Of a stretch of 64,000 nucleotides of DNA, positions 11,004-22,652 are shown piece by piece. Both the position numbers and the translations under genes were made by a program. How positions within the stretch are numbered: the stretch's first letter is position 1; every line of letters starts with the position of its first letter. Source of the DNA: Thelephora terrestris (Eukaryota > Basidiomycota > Agaricomycetes > Thelephorales > Thelephoraceae); NCBI GenBank assembly GCA_015956445.1, contig WIUZ02000012.1, positions 124,001 to 188,000 on the forward strand, given 5' to 3'. The notes beneath the pieces were generated by a model that had not been told where the DNA came from, did no database searches, and saw only the letters and a list, made by a program, of their open reading frames with translations.

Positions 11004-14000
11004 ATGCTAACCTCGTCGCCCTCAGAGTCCGAATCCATAGAGACCAGACGCCTCCCTGCGGTTAGCAGTCTCAAGTCACACTTTGAACAGATTGCCAACG
11101 CCAGTTCTCAATCTACTGCCAGCAAAAAGCCCACCATCTCTGGACTCGGCTTCCCGACCAGCACTAGTGCTCTCTTGACCGCAGATAGTAGGCCTGGCCT
11201 TCGCCAAAGAACTTCTTCCGACGACTTTCACTTTCAAGCTGACGATCATGACGACGGGCAACATAACCAAGTTCACCTCAGGTCTGCCTCTTCCTCATCG
11301 GACCTAAGGTCCTCTAGACGTCCCCCTCCCCCTCCTCCAAGCCGTTCTGCGAAACCAGCCTCTCCAAGCGCATCCCCCCTGTTACGTCCCGTTCCAATCT
11401 TCTCTCTTCCCAACCCGTCCACCAGCCCAACCAAACGTCCCCCTCCGCCGATTCCCTCTTCCCCCACCCCCAAATCTGACTTGCCCCTTCTGGAGACCGG
11501 AAACATGACTTCCATACGGGGGATACGCTTGAGGTTTGGACGATTTGAAACTTTGAACCCTGGCTGCGGCTAATCCGCGCGCAAATATAGCAGCGACACA
11601 AGCCAACTTCAAACAGTCCACCCACCACCGAAATTGGCAGGAAATGTCCATCAGTCAAAGAGCACGGATAGTGCGCAGACCCGCAACGGAGATGACCTTC
11701 TCTCTCTTCCTCCCCCGCTCCCCGTGAGAAGAAATGGGAACACTTTGGCGTCTGAAGATAACAAGCTAGTCAACGAGGGTGGCCCCACAGTCCTCACCAA
11801 TTTGTTGCAAGACCCTAAAAATTCACGCATCGTTCCTCCCCGTCCCCCACCGCGCCTCAAGAACGCACCCTCTTCGTCTCAATCAGCTTCTCCCCCCCGC
11901 AGCTCCCATATCCCCCCACCACTGCCTGCTAGAAAGGTCACTACCTCCGTTCATGAGGATATTCCCCCTCCACGCACCCACGCTCTTCGCATCTCGGAAA
12001 ACACAGCTCCTCCCGAAAGCATCATAGACCCCTCCCCAACTATCACCGAACGAAAAGCATTTGGGAGCCTACCCCCTCCCCCAAGGCGGCAGATAGGTTT
12101 GAAGGACGACCTCCCAGAATTCAAGCGCCAGCCTCAATGCTCTGATTCGTCAGATGAAGAGGAGGAGGAAGAATCTAAAACTAGAATCGACCTTCCTGAC
12201 TCCAGCCGTTCGTCCCGGAAACCCCCCATTGCCGATTTCTATCCGTGCTCGGAATCACACATTCAAGTCCCCCACAATGGGGTCTACGCGGTAGCTGGTA
12301 GCATCGTTGCTGTTGTCTCCTCTCACGTCGTAAAATTGTTTGACCTTGACGTCTCCGAATCGCCTCTGTATACCTTGGACTTGAAGGATATCTCTCCTGA
12401 TCATCGTTCGAGAAAGCCCACAAGCCTTGCGTTCAGAAACCACACTGAGAAAGTTACCCCGCTTTGGATTGGCACAAAGGACGGCCACCTATTTGAAGTC
12501 GACATCCGCTCCGGTGTCCTTGTTTCCGCAAAGATGGCGGCCCATTCCCAAGCTGTCACCCACATCTTCTCCACTGGTTATAAGATGGTTTCGATGGACG
12601 ATAACGGAAAGGCTCTCGTCTTCACTCCGGATGATTCCCAAGATTTTGTCTTGTCCAGCGCTCAGCCGCGGGTGCTACGAATCGCCGACAAGCAGGATTT
12701 CGTGGAACTCATCGCGGGGCGACTGTGGACATCAGCCCGGGAACCTTCTTCCGGAACCGCAAACTTATCCCGTGGACCAATTGTGCGTGTGTACGATATT
12801 CATACGTTGGGAAGCTCAGGGAGGTCCTTATTACCAATCGAACATGTCGGGACCGTAACGTGTGGAACTATGCTGCCCTCCAAGCCCGGCCACATTTATC
12901 TCGGCCACGAAGGCGGCACCGTCACAATCTGGACGCTAGAAGGCGCACAAGGCGCACCTGAATGCGTTGACGTGGTCAAGGTGTCCATGTCTGACATCCT
13001 TTGCTTAGCTGGAGTGAACGACAGGCTGTGGGCTGGCTCCAGAGCTGGTCAGATCTCTGCGTATGACGCTTCGCAGAAACCATGGGTGATGACCAATTCT
13101 TGGGTCGCTCACAAAGATGTCCCCGTCACACACATATCCGTAGACCCCCAGAGTATACCATCGGTTGGGAAGCTATGCGCTGTGAGCGTTGGAAGAGATG
13201 AGAAAATGAGGTTCTGGGATGGCCTGTTGGCCGTGAGTTGGATAGGTCTGTGCCAGAATCTGTTAGCATCTCGGCGATCCGCTCATACTTTCTTTCACTG
13301 AAGACCAAGAATTGATGACCCGCGAAGACGAATACAGCTCTTACCGCGAGTTGAGCGCGCTTATTGTTTCCTGGAATATCGATGCCAACAAGCCAGATGC
13401 ACTGACCGGTGATCCGAGCAACATCGATTTCTTGAAGGAGGTTCTCACCAGTGCAAAGTCTCCGGACATCATTTCCATCGGATTCCAAGAGGTGGTAGAT
13501 CTCGAGAATCGGAAAGTCACAGCCAAGTCTGTTCTCCTTGGCAACAAAACAAAGGCTCACGACGGCTCCATGTCGCAGAAAGTGTCTACTTCCTACAAGA
13601 AGTGGTACGACCATCTCGTTCTTTCCGTTCGCCTGGCACATCCTGGCACGTCATATCATGTGGTCCACTCAGAAAACCTCGTCGGGCTCTTTACTTGCAT
13701 ATTCGTCAAGGTATCTGAACGGGCTTCGATCAAGGATGCTCACCTCAATGTTATAAAACGCGGTATGAGAGGTAATTTTGGGAATAAGGTGAGAAAGTCT
13801 CCATCACCCACAAGACTTCACTTCCAACCTTCTTTCAGGGTGCTATCGTCTGTCGGCTCATCATTGACGACTCTTCGCTGTGCTTTATCAATTGCCATCT
13901 AGCGGCAGGCCAGCACCAGGTTCGTCAGCGAGGAAGAGATGTCGCGGCGATCTTGGAAGAACGCGCCTTGTTTCCCGAACAAAGTGGCTTTGATCCCAGC

Positions 14001-14586
14001 GCTTTTGTCAACGGAGGAGACGGAACGATGGTCCTGGACCACGAAATTGTCTTTGTAAGTTTCGATCGTCATCGTAGTCTCTCATGTCCTGACAATCACA
14101 CAGTTCAGTGGAGATATGAACTATCGCATCGATGCCCGTAGGGAGATGGTTATGGCTTCCGTACGCTCTGGAGAACACAAGAACCTTCAAGTCCATGACC
14201 AGCTTTTGAAAGAGATGAAAGTCAACCGTGGGTTCCGTCTGCGTTCGTTCCAAGAAGGTCCCATCGACTTCATCCCAACATACAAGTATGACCCAAGGAC
14301 GAATGAATTTGACACGTCGGCAAAGAAACGGATCCCCGCATGGTGCGATCGCGTCCTCTGGAGGGTGCTCACCAACTCTAGAGTCGTGCAAACTCAGTAT
14401 CGCAGTTGGGAGGCAAATATATCCGATCACCGACCAATATCTGCCGTATTCAACTTGACAGTCAAATCTACCGATCCAGCCTCCAGGGACGATGTCAAAG
14501 GTGACGTCGAAAAGAAGTGGGCAGGCCGCCAACAACGGCTTTTGTCGGACCTCCAGAAGTTTTACGTCGATTGGGGAGTTCTTTAA
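11004..14586 (+). CDS. WD40 - inositol polyphosphate 5-phosphatase protein
   Basis: Exons are 11004-11533, 11591-13245, 13304-13788, 13839-14054 and 14104-14586 (1122 aa). Residues 1-350 are disordered and carry several polyproline tracts (RRPPPPPPSR, KRPPPPIP), likely SH3 ligands. About 370-725 form WD40-like repeats (LWIGTKDGHLFEVDI, IYLGHEGGTVTIWTL, LWAGSRAGQISAYD). About 760-1115 are the IPPc catalytic domain: VSWNIDANKP, IISIGFQEVVDLEN, NFGNKGAIVCRL, FSGDMNYRID, RIPAWCDRVLW and SDHRPISAVF, with all core catalytic motifs intact. It should remove the 5-phosphate from phosphoinositides or inositol polyphosphates. The architecture matches WD40-5PTases rather than Sac1-domain synaptojanins. 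Intron 2 uses an unusual GTCTGT donor and its exact edge is less certain. Confidence 0.9.
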
Positions 14587-14728
14587 ACATTCTCAAATCT
14601 AACTCTCATATCACTCGTACCGTTTTTACACCATACACCATCACACCTCACTTGTACAACACCCCCAAGAACGTAACGTCGTCGCAATCCCATACGGACT
14701 CCCTTAATTGACAATTAATTACTACATT

Positions 14729-17483
14729 CTAATCCACCCCGTCTTGATCCAAGTTTCCGCCTTCGTCACTGCTTGAGGATTCTGAGATCTCGGGACCACC
14801 AAAGAAACGGTTGACTACGTTTCGCAGGAGCCTTACCGGGAGTGGCTATTGTAAAAAACGAATGCGAGCCTTAGGGAGGTTACCATTGGATTCTTCGACT
14901 CTACACACCTCGATATCTGCCTCGTCATCACTGCCGTCTCCTTCTACACCCCTTACTATGGGAGCTTGGTCGGCGAAGGCCGGTTCGAAGTCAAGCACCC
15001 CCACTTCGCCTTGCAATTGACCTGGCATGCCCACATTTGGATTCTGAGCGACGATGCCATCCGCCTCCGCGATCATCAAGTCCTCCAGTGCATCCTCAGG
15101 CAACTGCGCTGCCAGTTGTGCAAATTGAATGATGCCTTCAGGAAACCGTTGTGCAAAGTTTGGGTGCGCGGCGAAAAAATCCTAAGAAACCATTAGTCTC
15201 AGGTGCTGTCAAACGAGGCGTACAGACCTGTAGCTGTCTACGAAATACACCGTCTGGTAGCAGTCTCTCCAAAAGGCGTTCTTCCTCCCTGGCGTTGTGT
15301 CTCCGGGGGCGGTATCCTACTACTTCTTCAACACCCCGGAAGAATTCAGCGTCGTACTCGCTGACCCTTAGCAACGGCAATAGAGGGTCACATGAAAGCT
15401 GCCTGGAGTTGAGAATTTCTTTCGGGATGAAAGAGAATAAGGACCGGCATGTTTTCTCGAGGACGATAACATGTCGATAAATGGAATTGTGGATTGTCGT
15501 TGCGGCTAGAACTGTAGTTCGATCCTGTTCTGTGCTCGCCGGGATTGAAATGATGGACGAAAGCGACTTGATACACTCTGACAACCAGGTAGAATGACAA
15601 CCCCCTTGCCATAGGTCCCCCCACCTCTGGGCGTACAGGTGACAAAGGAGCTGTACAGCGGCATCCGTCTGACTCGACAAGGAACTTCACAATGAGGTGT
15701 TGTGTCAGGTTTGTGGATTCCACTCAAGGACATAAAGGCTCCTCACGATGAGTCAACATGTACTTTGAAAGCGGGTTTGGACATAATTTCCGCAGACAGC
15801 GCGACATCCATCTTATCTGCAAGCAGCGGAAGAAGGGAAGGAAACCGTGCCACTGCAGCGACAAATGCCTGGACACTCGACGTGTGGTCCTAGGATCCCC
15901 CAAGATGTCAACAGGTTGGCGAAAAGTACACAATTTCACTTGCCTGCGACCCAGTAGCATCCTCGCGGATTTTCATTGCCAACGCTCTGGTATACCACCA
16001 CCCGGGTAGAACAGTTGGGATCATCCTCCCCTCAAGACCGTCTTGTTCCGTTTCGAAATATTCCCAGACGCCTAATATCCATTCGTGCATTCCTGCCTTT
16101 AGAGCGAGACCGTCCAGATGCAGCAAAGATCCATGAGGGTCAGTCCACGGGTCAAGGGAGTACAACAGCTTGGCGAACTCAAACGCCGTGCGGGTGCAAC
16201 CCCGTCGGTGGAGGTCGCTATCGATCGTCAGTTTCCAGGGAGTGCGGCAAAAGCGGAACCACAACTCACACAAGTTGCCGGTGGAGGGCCAAAAAAAAAG
16301 GTCGATTCTCAACACGGTCGAAATCCAACCGATGACACCCGCCCATGAAGTTGAAGGCTCCGATGAAGGCTCGCTCGTAGGTAAAAAGAGCTCTATCGAT
16401 GAAGTCAGAGGCGGTGCTGTACTCTGTAGCGCGTCAGACGAAAGTAAAGTTAAGCGTGCCGGAAGCGATACCTTCTCTATGACTGTACACTTCCGCGAGC
16501 TGAAGCAGGGTGTCGGCGTGATATGGCTGTGCGCGCAGGAGGTGATTGAACCCTTCAGGATCTGTAGATCATTAGTCTAGTAGTGTAGCAATTAGCTATG
16601 CAACCGCTTACCCCCAGACATGACAATCTGCATGAAAGCCATGGTAATTGCTCGATACTTTTTCCCATACTCCACGGTCCACCATACCTCTTGTCTACCC
16701 GACCACCCGTGACGGAACAACTTGTCCTCGTGTTCATCGGGAGTAAGCTGACGAATGGACAATCCTTCGCGCAATTGCGGCGGCCACCAGTTTGGTTTGG
16801 GATTCGTCAACGTTGACCTACGGGCCGCGTTCACCCGCTTTGAGGCAACCCGAGTAGTCTTCGAGGAAAGAACTACCTTAGATCCGAAGAATTTGCGCAT
16901 TTCAAGATCGCCGTCGAGGTGTTGTGGAGAGATGGACAGGAGGGTCACGAAACGTTTTTGGGATGATAGACCTGCGTTCGAACTACCCTGAGCAACTTGT
17001 TGGGGCCCATGCGAGTCTAGCGATAGCTCGGCCAGAACTTTGTCGATATCTTGGCTATCACTGGGTTGCTGAACTTGAGCCCTTTTCTTCTTATGCTTCT
17101 TGGGGGCATTGGATCGGGATGCATTCTGGGTCGTTGGGTCTGACGTAGACTGTTTCTTTTTCTTCTTCCCCTTTCTCACTTGATCAGGGTGACTCTCGGC
17201 GGATGAGTTAGGGTGGATGTACACACTTTCTTAGACTTTGTGGGTCCGTCAATTGGCTCTTCTTCTTCCAGGTCGTCGACTGCCAACGTGCCGAACTTTC
17301 TATGTGGTTTGGCTTCCAAGTCGTCGTTACAATTACTTGGGCAAAACGTACCATCATGGATTGGCTCTTTTCCACACCAGATGGCGTCACCTCATCATCG
17401 TAGTCGGACCCTTCCTCAGTAGGGCGTAGTGCAAAAAGTTCCTCTTTCTCTCTGAGCTGTCTCTTGTTTAATCGCGGAGGCAT
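14729..17483 (-). CDS. RQC1: Ribosome quality control subunit TCF25/RQC1
   Basis: Ten exons: 17483-17352, 17295-17227, 17170-16612, 16561-16472, 16423-16270, 16217-15944, 15889-15747, 15684-15228, 15181-14909 and 14845-14729 (755 aa). RQC1 acts with Ltn1 and Rqc2 on stalled 60S-peptidyl-tRNA complexes. N-terminal MPPRLNKRQLRE, a Lys-rich patch (GKKKKKQ), LLSISPQHLDGDLEMRKFFG, EYSTASDFIDRALFTYERA, LDFDRVENRPFFLALH, and C-terminal LPVRLLRNVVNRFFGG with an acidic tail are family hallmarks. The intron at 15943-15890 starts with GC (GCAAGT) rather than GT; any GT donor nearby would break the conserved join REDATGSQ/DHTSS. Earlier annotation could call it transcription factor 25. Confident. Confidence 0.93.
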
Positions 17484-17880
17484 AGTAATGGTCCAGCACA
17501 GAAGTCTAAACTCGATCGACCTGGCACACGGAACTGATCACACACGTGTAGTTTATACTATTTAATATACAAAGACATGGTCGATAACGTGTATCCACCT
17601 TTGTTGGAAATTGAAGGAATGTATATCTGGGCTTCGCTCGATGTAATTTCACTGAGCAACGCTGCATAAATCATCGATGGGTCAGAGAGGAGTGGGCGCA
17701 AAGGAGAAAGAGGGCTATTTGTACATAAAGTTCTTTCAGCATTGAGAAAACAAAGAGCATAGATGTAAATGTTTTTCCGGACTTGAAGCCCGATGGGGTG
17801 TTTGCAGCCGAAGGTGATTGTAACGGAAACCTTGCTTGCAGCTTCCACGTTTGAGAAGAATACATTGTATGTACTTACAA
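17484..17880. other. Intergenic, RQC1 5' side / EGT1-like 3' end
   Basis: About 400 bp containing the RQC1 promoter and the terminator region of the next minus-strand gene. No coding evidence. Confidence 0.5.
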
Positions 17881-20155
17881 CTAGACATCGTATGCGACTC
17901 TGGCCGACGTCCACGCGTACCGATAATTGCGTTGATAGAAATTTCGCAGCGTTTTTCTCCCTGCCAACCGTGGTGTAGTTGCGTAGGAACCACCGAGCTG
18001 CGCATACCGTTTGATCAGCATTAACTACAGCTGTGAGTGGAGTGAGGGCCTGTGACTTACAACAACATGATGTTTTTGATCAAAGAAATCCGACGAGTAT
18101 CCCGGGAAGATTGACGTCCCCACGAAGCCATCATGGGTGTCAAAAACAGTTGAGGTCCATTCCCAGACACCTCCATTCGATCCACGTCCACCGTCGAGGG
18201 GCCCCCCGGCAGTGGGTCTAGTCAATTATCAGCGAACGTGCATCTACAGAATCGAAACACCTACGGGCAGGGGTGCCAGTTCCTGAATCCCACATTCCCT
18301 CCCTCCTCGTACCCAATGTTGAAGCGATCCAAGAAAAGTCGGAGCTCTGGTTCGGTGGGGATCCTCCCCCCCTTTGATTCAGCATATACAGACAATTCAT
18401 CAAACGATCCAATCATCGGCCAATTCCCTGCGATCTCCATCGGCACCGGACCGTAGAGGGAGCGGACCTGCACAACCAATTATTCCCTTGGCCGAACTAG
18501 CAGATGATTATGCCAAGCGAACCTTGATTTGGCCTCCATCCTCGACCCAGTTAGCAGGTAGATTGCTCGACACACCTTCGTCAGCACCACCCACCCAAAA
18601 CTCGTAAAACTCCTTGACCGTGATTGGTTGAAAATCAACTTTGAACCTCCCAACCTCCACCTGGCGAGAAGGGCTTTCGTTGTCCCACCCGAACTCGTGG
18701 GATTCCACGTCGAGGTTATCGTCTGCGGCGAGATCATCAAGTTCACTGTCGTCCCTCCCGACCACAATCATCTCGGGCCCCAACTCGATGCTTGGATGCA
18801 CCGGCGCCGGTAGTGCGTCCCATCGTTTGACTAGTTCGTCCCAAACTGGTGCGTGAATGCCGGGGGGCGGCAACGTTCCGGAACAATCTGAGCTTGCTTT
18901 CTGAATGATCATATACAAAAGCGTCTGAACAAAAATCAGTATTAGTCCCGGGGCGGTAGTCAGGGGTCCTCACTTCAATGTGGAAGGCATCGTGCTCCAG
19001 TACCATAGTGAGTGTACGTGCCAGTCTCTGGCTGAGTATGCGCTTTCCAGACTCAAGTTCTTGATAAAGGTCCAACACGCGTTCCCTGACTCGATCACGG
19101 TATCTGACCACCTCTGAGAGGGTCGGCCAGTCCTCATCCCGCTCAGGTACTTCGGAGTGACTCTGGAACACTTTTAGCGACGAGAAAGGTATCGCTTGAG
19201 AGCGAACACTAACGTGACAGTGATCTGGGTCATCGACGTGAGGATCGATGCCGCGCTACACACATATGAGAAGGATAACCTTTGAGGGATGATAAGGCAG
19301 ACCGACCTCAAAGATGGTAGTGAACTTCCGCGGTTCAACGTACGGTTGTTGAAGAAGCTTGCTCAGAAGTATATTGTAAAACCTGGGGAGGAAGGGAAAC
19401 ACGCGTAGCATTAGGCGGGCCCTTGTAGCGTTCAAGTGTGCTTACGTTGGAATGTGTCCGAGGTAGAACAGACATTTGTGTCGCAAGTCGATTGGTTTGG
19501 CATGAAGAACGTGAGACGGTATCATTCCGAGTGTGACGAGATCCCAGGCCCTCCACATCTCACGAAATTCTTGAACGGTTGGAACACCGAAGCGCGGTCC
19601 TGGTTTCGACGACAAGGTGGTGAAGCTAAGGCTCGGGCGCTCCACAATGTGCAGAAAAACGTCCTCGTGTTCTAGAATTAGCAAGGAGCGAAGCCCACAG
19701 ACGGCTAACAAGTTCAGAGTGCTGACGAACGTATGCTAGTCTGGGTTAGTGAAAAAACGAGAGCATGGAGGCAAGCGAGGCACCTTGATTTCTGACATGT
19801 TTATTTGAGGAAGCTGGATATCATGAACGGTGACATGGCCGTGAAGCGAGGCGCGATACATCTCTGAACCTGAACTCGAGCGTGTTGAGTGATAGGGAAG
19901 TGAGCATCCAAGCACCACCGTACCATCACGACGGAGAACTATCCAAGTACGTTGGCAATCGGCGGCAATGTCTAAACAATCCTGTGCGCGTGCTAGCAAA
20001 GCGTCGAAATCCGCGACAGAACCTTGCCCAAACAGCGCAAACAGGAGGTCTGGAGATCCGTCTGCAAGAGGCACAGCACTGAGGGTATCGACACTTGGGT
20101 TCACTGCCACAAAACGCAAGCCGCTGGTGGAGGGGAGGTCTGGCGGGGACATCAT
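17881..20155 (-). CDS. EgtB/EGT1-like non-haem iron sulfoxide synthase without methyltransferase domain
   Basis: Nine exons: 20155-19784, 19735-19446, 19382-19307, 19255-19214, 19162-18974, 18924-18523, 18467-18265, 18217-18061 and 17997-17881 (615 aa). About residues 175-330 are a DinB_2 domain with FREMWRAWDLV, DLRHKCLFYLGHIPTF and the iron-binding H-x3-H-x-E motif (EHDAFHIE, His317/His321/Glu323). About 360-615 are an FGE-sulfatase domain: WDNESPSRQVEV, TVKEFYEFW, GRIPTEPELR, GSNGGVWEWTST, GGSYATTPRLAGRKT and a C-terminal NFYQRNYRYAWTSAR. This matches the C-terminal half of fungal ergothioneine synthase EGT1. However, the roughly 170 N-terminal residues (LRFVAVNPSVDTLSAVPL, WIVLRRDGTVVLGCSL) do not look like the histidine methyltransferase normally fused there. 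Substrate is unknown. It may need a separate methyltransferase or act on another thiol pathway. Confidence 0.85.
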
Positions 20156-20902
20156 TGCGGAAGGGAGTACCAGCGAAAACTGGGAGCTAAGGGGAACTGT
20201 TGAGGAGAAAGAGCGTAATGGGTGGGATTTATAGCCAATGGGTAATTACACAATATTACGGACAAATGATCAAAAAAGCAGAACCCCAAAACTCGCGTCT
20301 GTGAACCGGAGCTTGAGAGCTCCGCTTATCTTGAGATCTTGGGGCATCATGTTCCCGTGTCCAAGTGGGTTACCAAGGCGGACATTGGAAAAATTGGGAA
20401 AGGCAGCCGAGCGCCGGGTCAGTAAAAAAAAACCGTGACAGAGGTCACCAGGGTCCGACCGTCACGCGCCGCCCGACCGAAATGTGAGGAGGAGGTGCGA
20501 TTGGTCTGCTGCACAAGCCAGAGAGTACGTGCACGTAGGAGAGGACTGGGTTCCACTGGAGAAAAATCAACGCGGCTGTAGCACGTTGACCTTGACCATG
20601 AGCGAGAAGGTAGGCACCCTAGAAATGCCGTGGCGAACCACCGACGAGCAGAGGGAAGCATTCGACGAAGACTTGCGACTCATGCTGGGGGAGGTGTACA
20701 AGGTTGATCCCGCGAATCATTTGGAGTGTAAAGTATATATACCTTTGAGCTCGAAGTCGCAATCGCAGCGCCGGATGGCGCAATCGCAGTCATGTGACGT
20801 TACTATCAGTTCCAATGATATTCAAATTGTGCGAAACTGTCTACACTTCCGCAAGCGTCGGCAATCCGGAAAATCACTTGTTGATCACAGAATTCGGAAC
20901 GC
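20156..20902. other. Intergenic 0.75 kb, possible small plus-strand frame
   Basis: A plus-strand ATG at 20598 opens about 100 codons (MSEKVGTLEMPWRTTDEQRE...) with no recognisable domain and no splice support; I do not call it a gene. The left part contains the promoter of the EGT1-like gene. The right part is the 3' flank of the next minus-strand gene. Confidence 0.4.
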
Positions 20903-22573
20903 CTAATTGTCGTTGCAGAACTGAAACACTCTCATCTGTCGACCGTGCTCCGTTAGCCAAAGTGCTTTGTATGTCGGGTATTGGCGGGACTCACCTGAAA
21001 TGATGTGCCCGGCGGGCGGTGGTCCGAGAGACCCCATGACTGGCTCGTCTACATCCGACATGTTCCCAAGTTCGACCCCTCCTGTGATTGAGACGTCGTT
21101 TACCTGATAATCGGGAGGGTGAACATTCTCTTGCGCTAGATTTCCACCAACATCCATATTTCTTGCTGCAATCATCTGCAGGCCAGCGGCATAACGCATA
21201 TCGTGCATCATCGCATGCCGCTGTGGGACCTCCGAATCTTCGTTATCCGCAACGGCCGCCGTACCTGACTTTCTCCTTCCCTCCACCTGTTTCACGAAGT
21301 TTCCCCAAACTGCCCTTTCATCGGTCCCCATGCTCTCAAAGGCCACCTTGACCCCGTCATCAGCTCTCCTCCAAACGCTTCTGTGCCGACAAACCGTGCT
21401 CTTGACGTATCGACAGCCGAAAACCTTCTCGAACGCACACTTTTGGGTAAGTGTGGGTTGCTGCGTGACCATCGAATCCATCTGTTTGAACCCTTCCGAG
21501 ATCTCGCAGACCGTGTAATCGTTTGGCCATCGCTTGAGTGGTGGGTGGGGATGGTGAGGGAACACAAGAGGTGAACCACTGCCAGATACACAGCTGCCCT
21601 GTAGCGGTTCCTTGAGTGTTGGGGTATACGCAAATATTTGGTCCGTTGTGGCCCGTTTGGAGACTATAGGTGAGGGGAACGGAGGGGGACTGGGGTATGC
21701 TTGATTGGAACTGGACGATGGGGAGGGATATGGCTGAGCATCGGCAGAAGGGACGACATAATCGTTGTTTGGAACTGTGGCTGGAGAAAACGTGACCCGA
21801 TCAACACGATAGTACTTGGCAGAATGAGCACTCTCATCGATACTGTCAGGAGCGGAGCGTTTGACTGCAGTAGTGGGAGTGAGAACCGAGCCATAAGATA
21901 CAGTTTGGTGGAGGGGCCTTGGTTGAAGAGCGATCTCCTCCTTCAGCCCCGGGCATTCATCATCCAAAAGTCCCTCGAGAAAACTTTTCCGGACCCTATA
22001 CAGGACACGTTGTTCGCTTTCCACAGTCCTAACGGTGGAGACAGCGTGTTGCTCCCAGTGACCGGAGATGGGATTGTAGCAATCGACGAAGCACGCCGGA
22101 TTTAATCCCAGGTCCGAGACTAGTTGCGAGAAGTGGGACAGTTGAAAAAGAGGAAAGGTTGCAATCTCTTGGGTAAGACGGATTGGGTCGTAGTGTTGCT
22201 GGCGCGGAAAGTCAGACTGATGGGCGCAGGACTCGAAAACGTGGGATTCAGACCTTGTACCAGAATACAAGGGTGATAGACCGACGGAGGGACTCTTCTA
22301 AAGCCTGTCTGTCAAGGGTGTGAAGCTGGACTGTCTGGCCCTGGAGATGCTGCTGAAACGCCGACTGCTGGGCAAGAGACATTGCATCTGATGGAGCATT
22401 GAGTGTGTTACCCAGGGACGAGAGTCGATCAGATAAGATACCTGCGTAGAATGGAGAGACTGAGACCTTGTTCGTCCTCGTCCAGGGACCTCTTTCCTTG
22501 ATTATCTAAGCCGGTCTACCGGACCTCCGTTTCCTGCTCCGAGAGTCCGAGTCCGATCATCTTGATCCGACAT
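20903..22573 (-). CDS. Uncharacterised fungal protein, possible transcription regulator
   Basis: Predicted exons are 22573-22525, 22441-22254 and 22198-20903 (510 aa). The start MSDQDDRTRTLG was chosen because it joins in frame with a helical second exon (DRLSSLGNTLNAPSD, LHTLDRQALEESL). A Pro/Ser-rich middle (YPSPSSSSNQAYPSPP) leads to a compact basic region with conserved-looking KRWPNDYTVCEISEGFKQM, FEKVFGCRYVKST and RHRSVWRRADD, which I remember as a recurrent but unnamed block in Agaricomycete proteins. That block could bind DNA; this is inference. The 3' end may contain one more intron (GTGAGT near 20999) that would change the last 30 residues. It shares a 79-bp divergent promoter with the SAMHD1-like gene. 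Confidence 0.6.
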
Positions 22574-22652
22574 CACGTGCCCGCAATTCCGCGAGCATGC
22601 TGCAAACGCAATGTCGATTGTCATAGTTGTCATCCATCCATAACCCCCCATC
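22574..22652. promoter_or_regulatory. Divergent promoter, uncharacterised regulator / SAMHD1-like gene
   Basis: There are 79 bp between opposite start codons. It contains a C-rich run (taaccccccc-like) just upstream of the plus-strand ATG. Confidence 0.45.

Noticed and set aside
20484-20906. 140-codon plus-strand frame
   Set aside because: No domain, no introns and partly overlapping the 3' flank of the minus-strand gene; not enough to call a gene.
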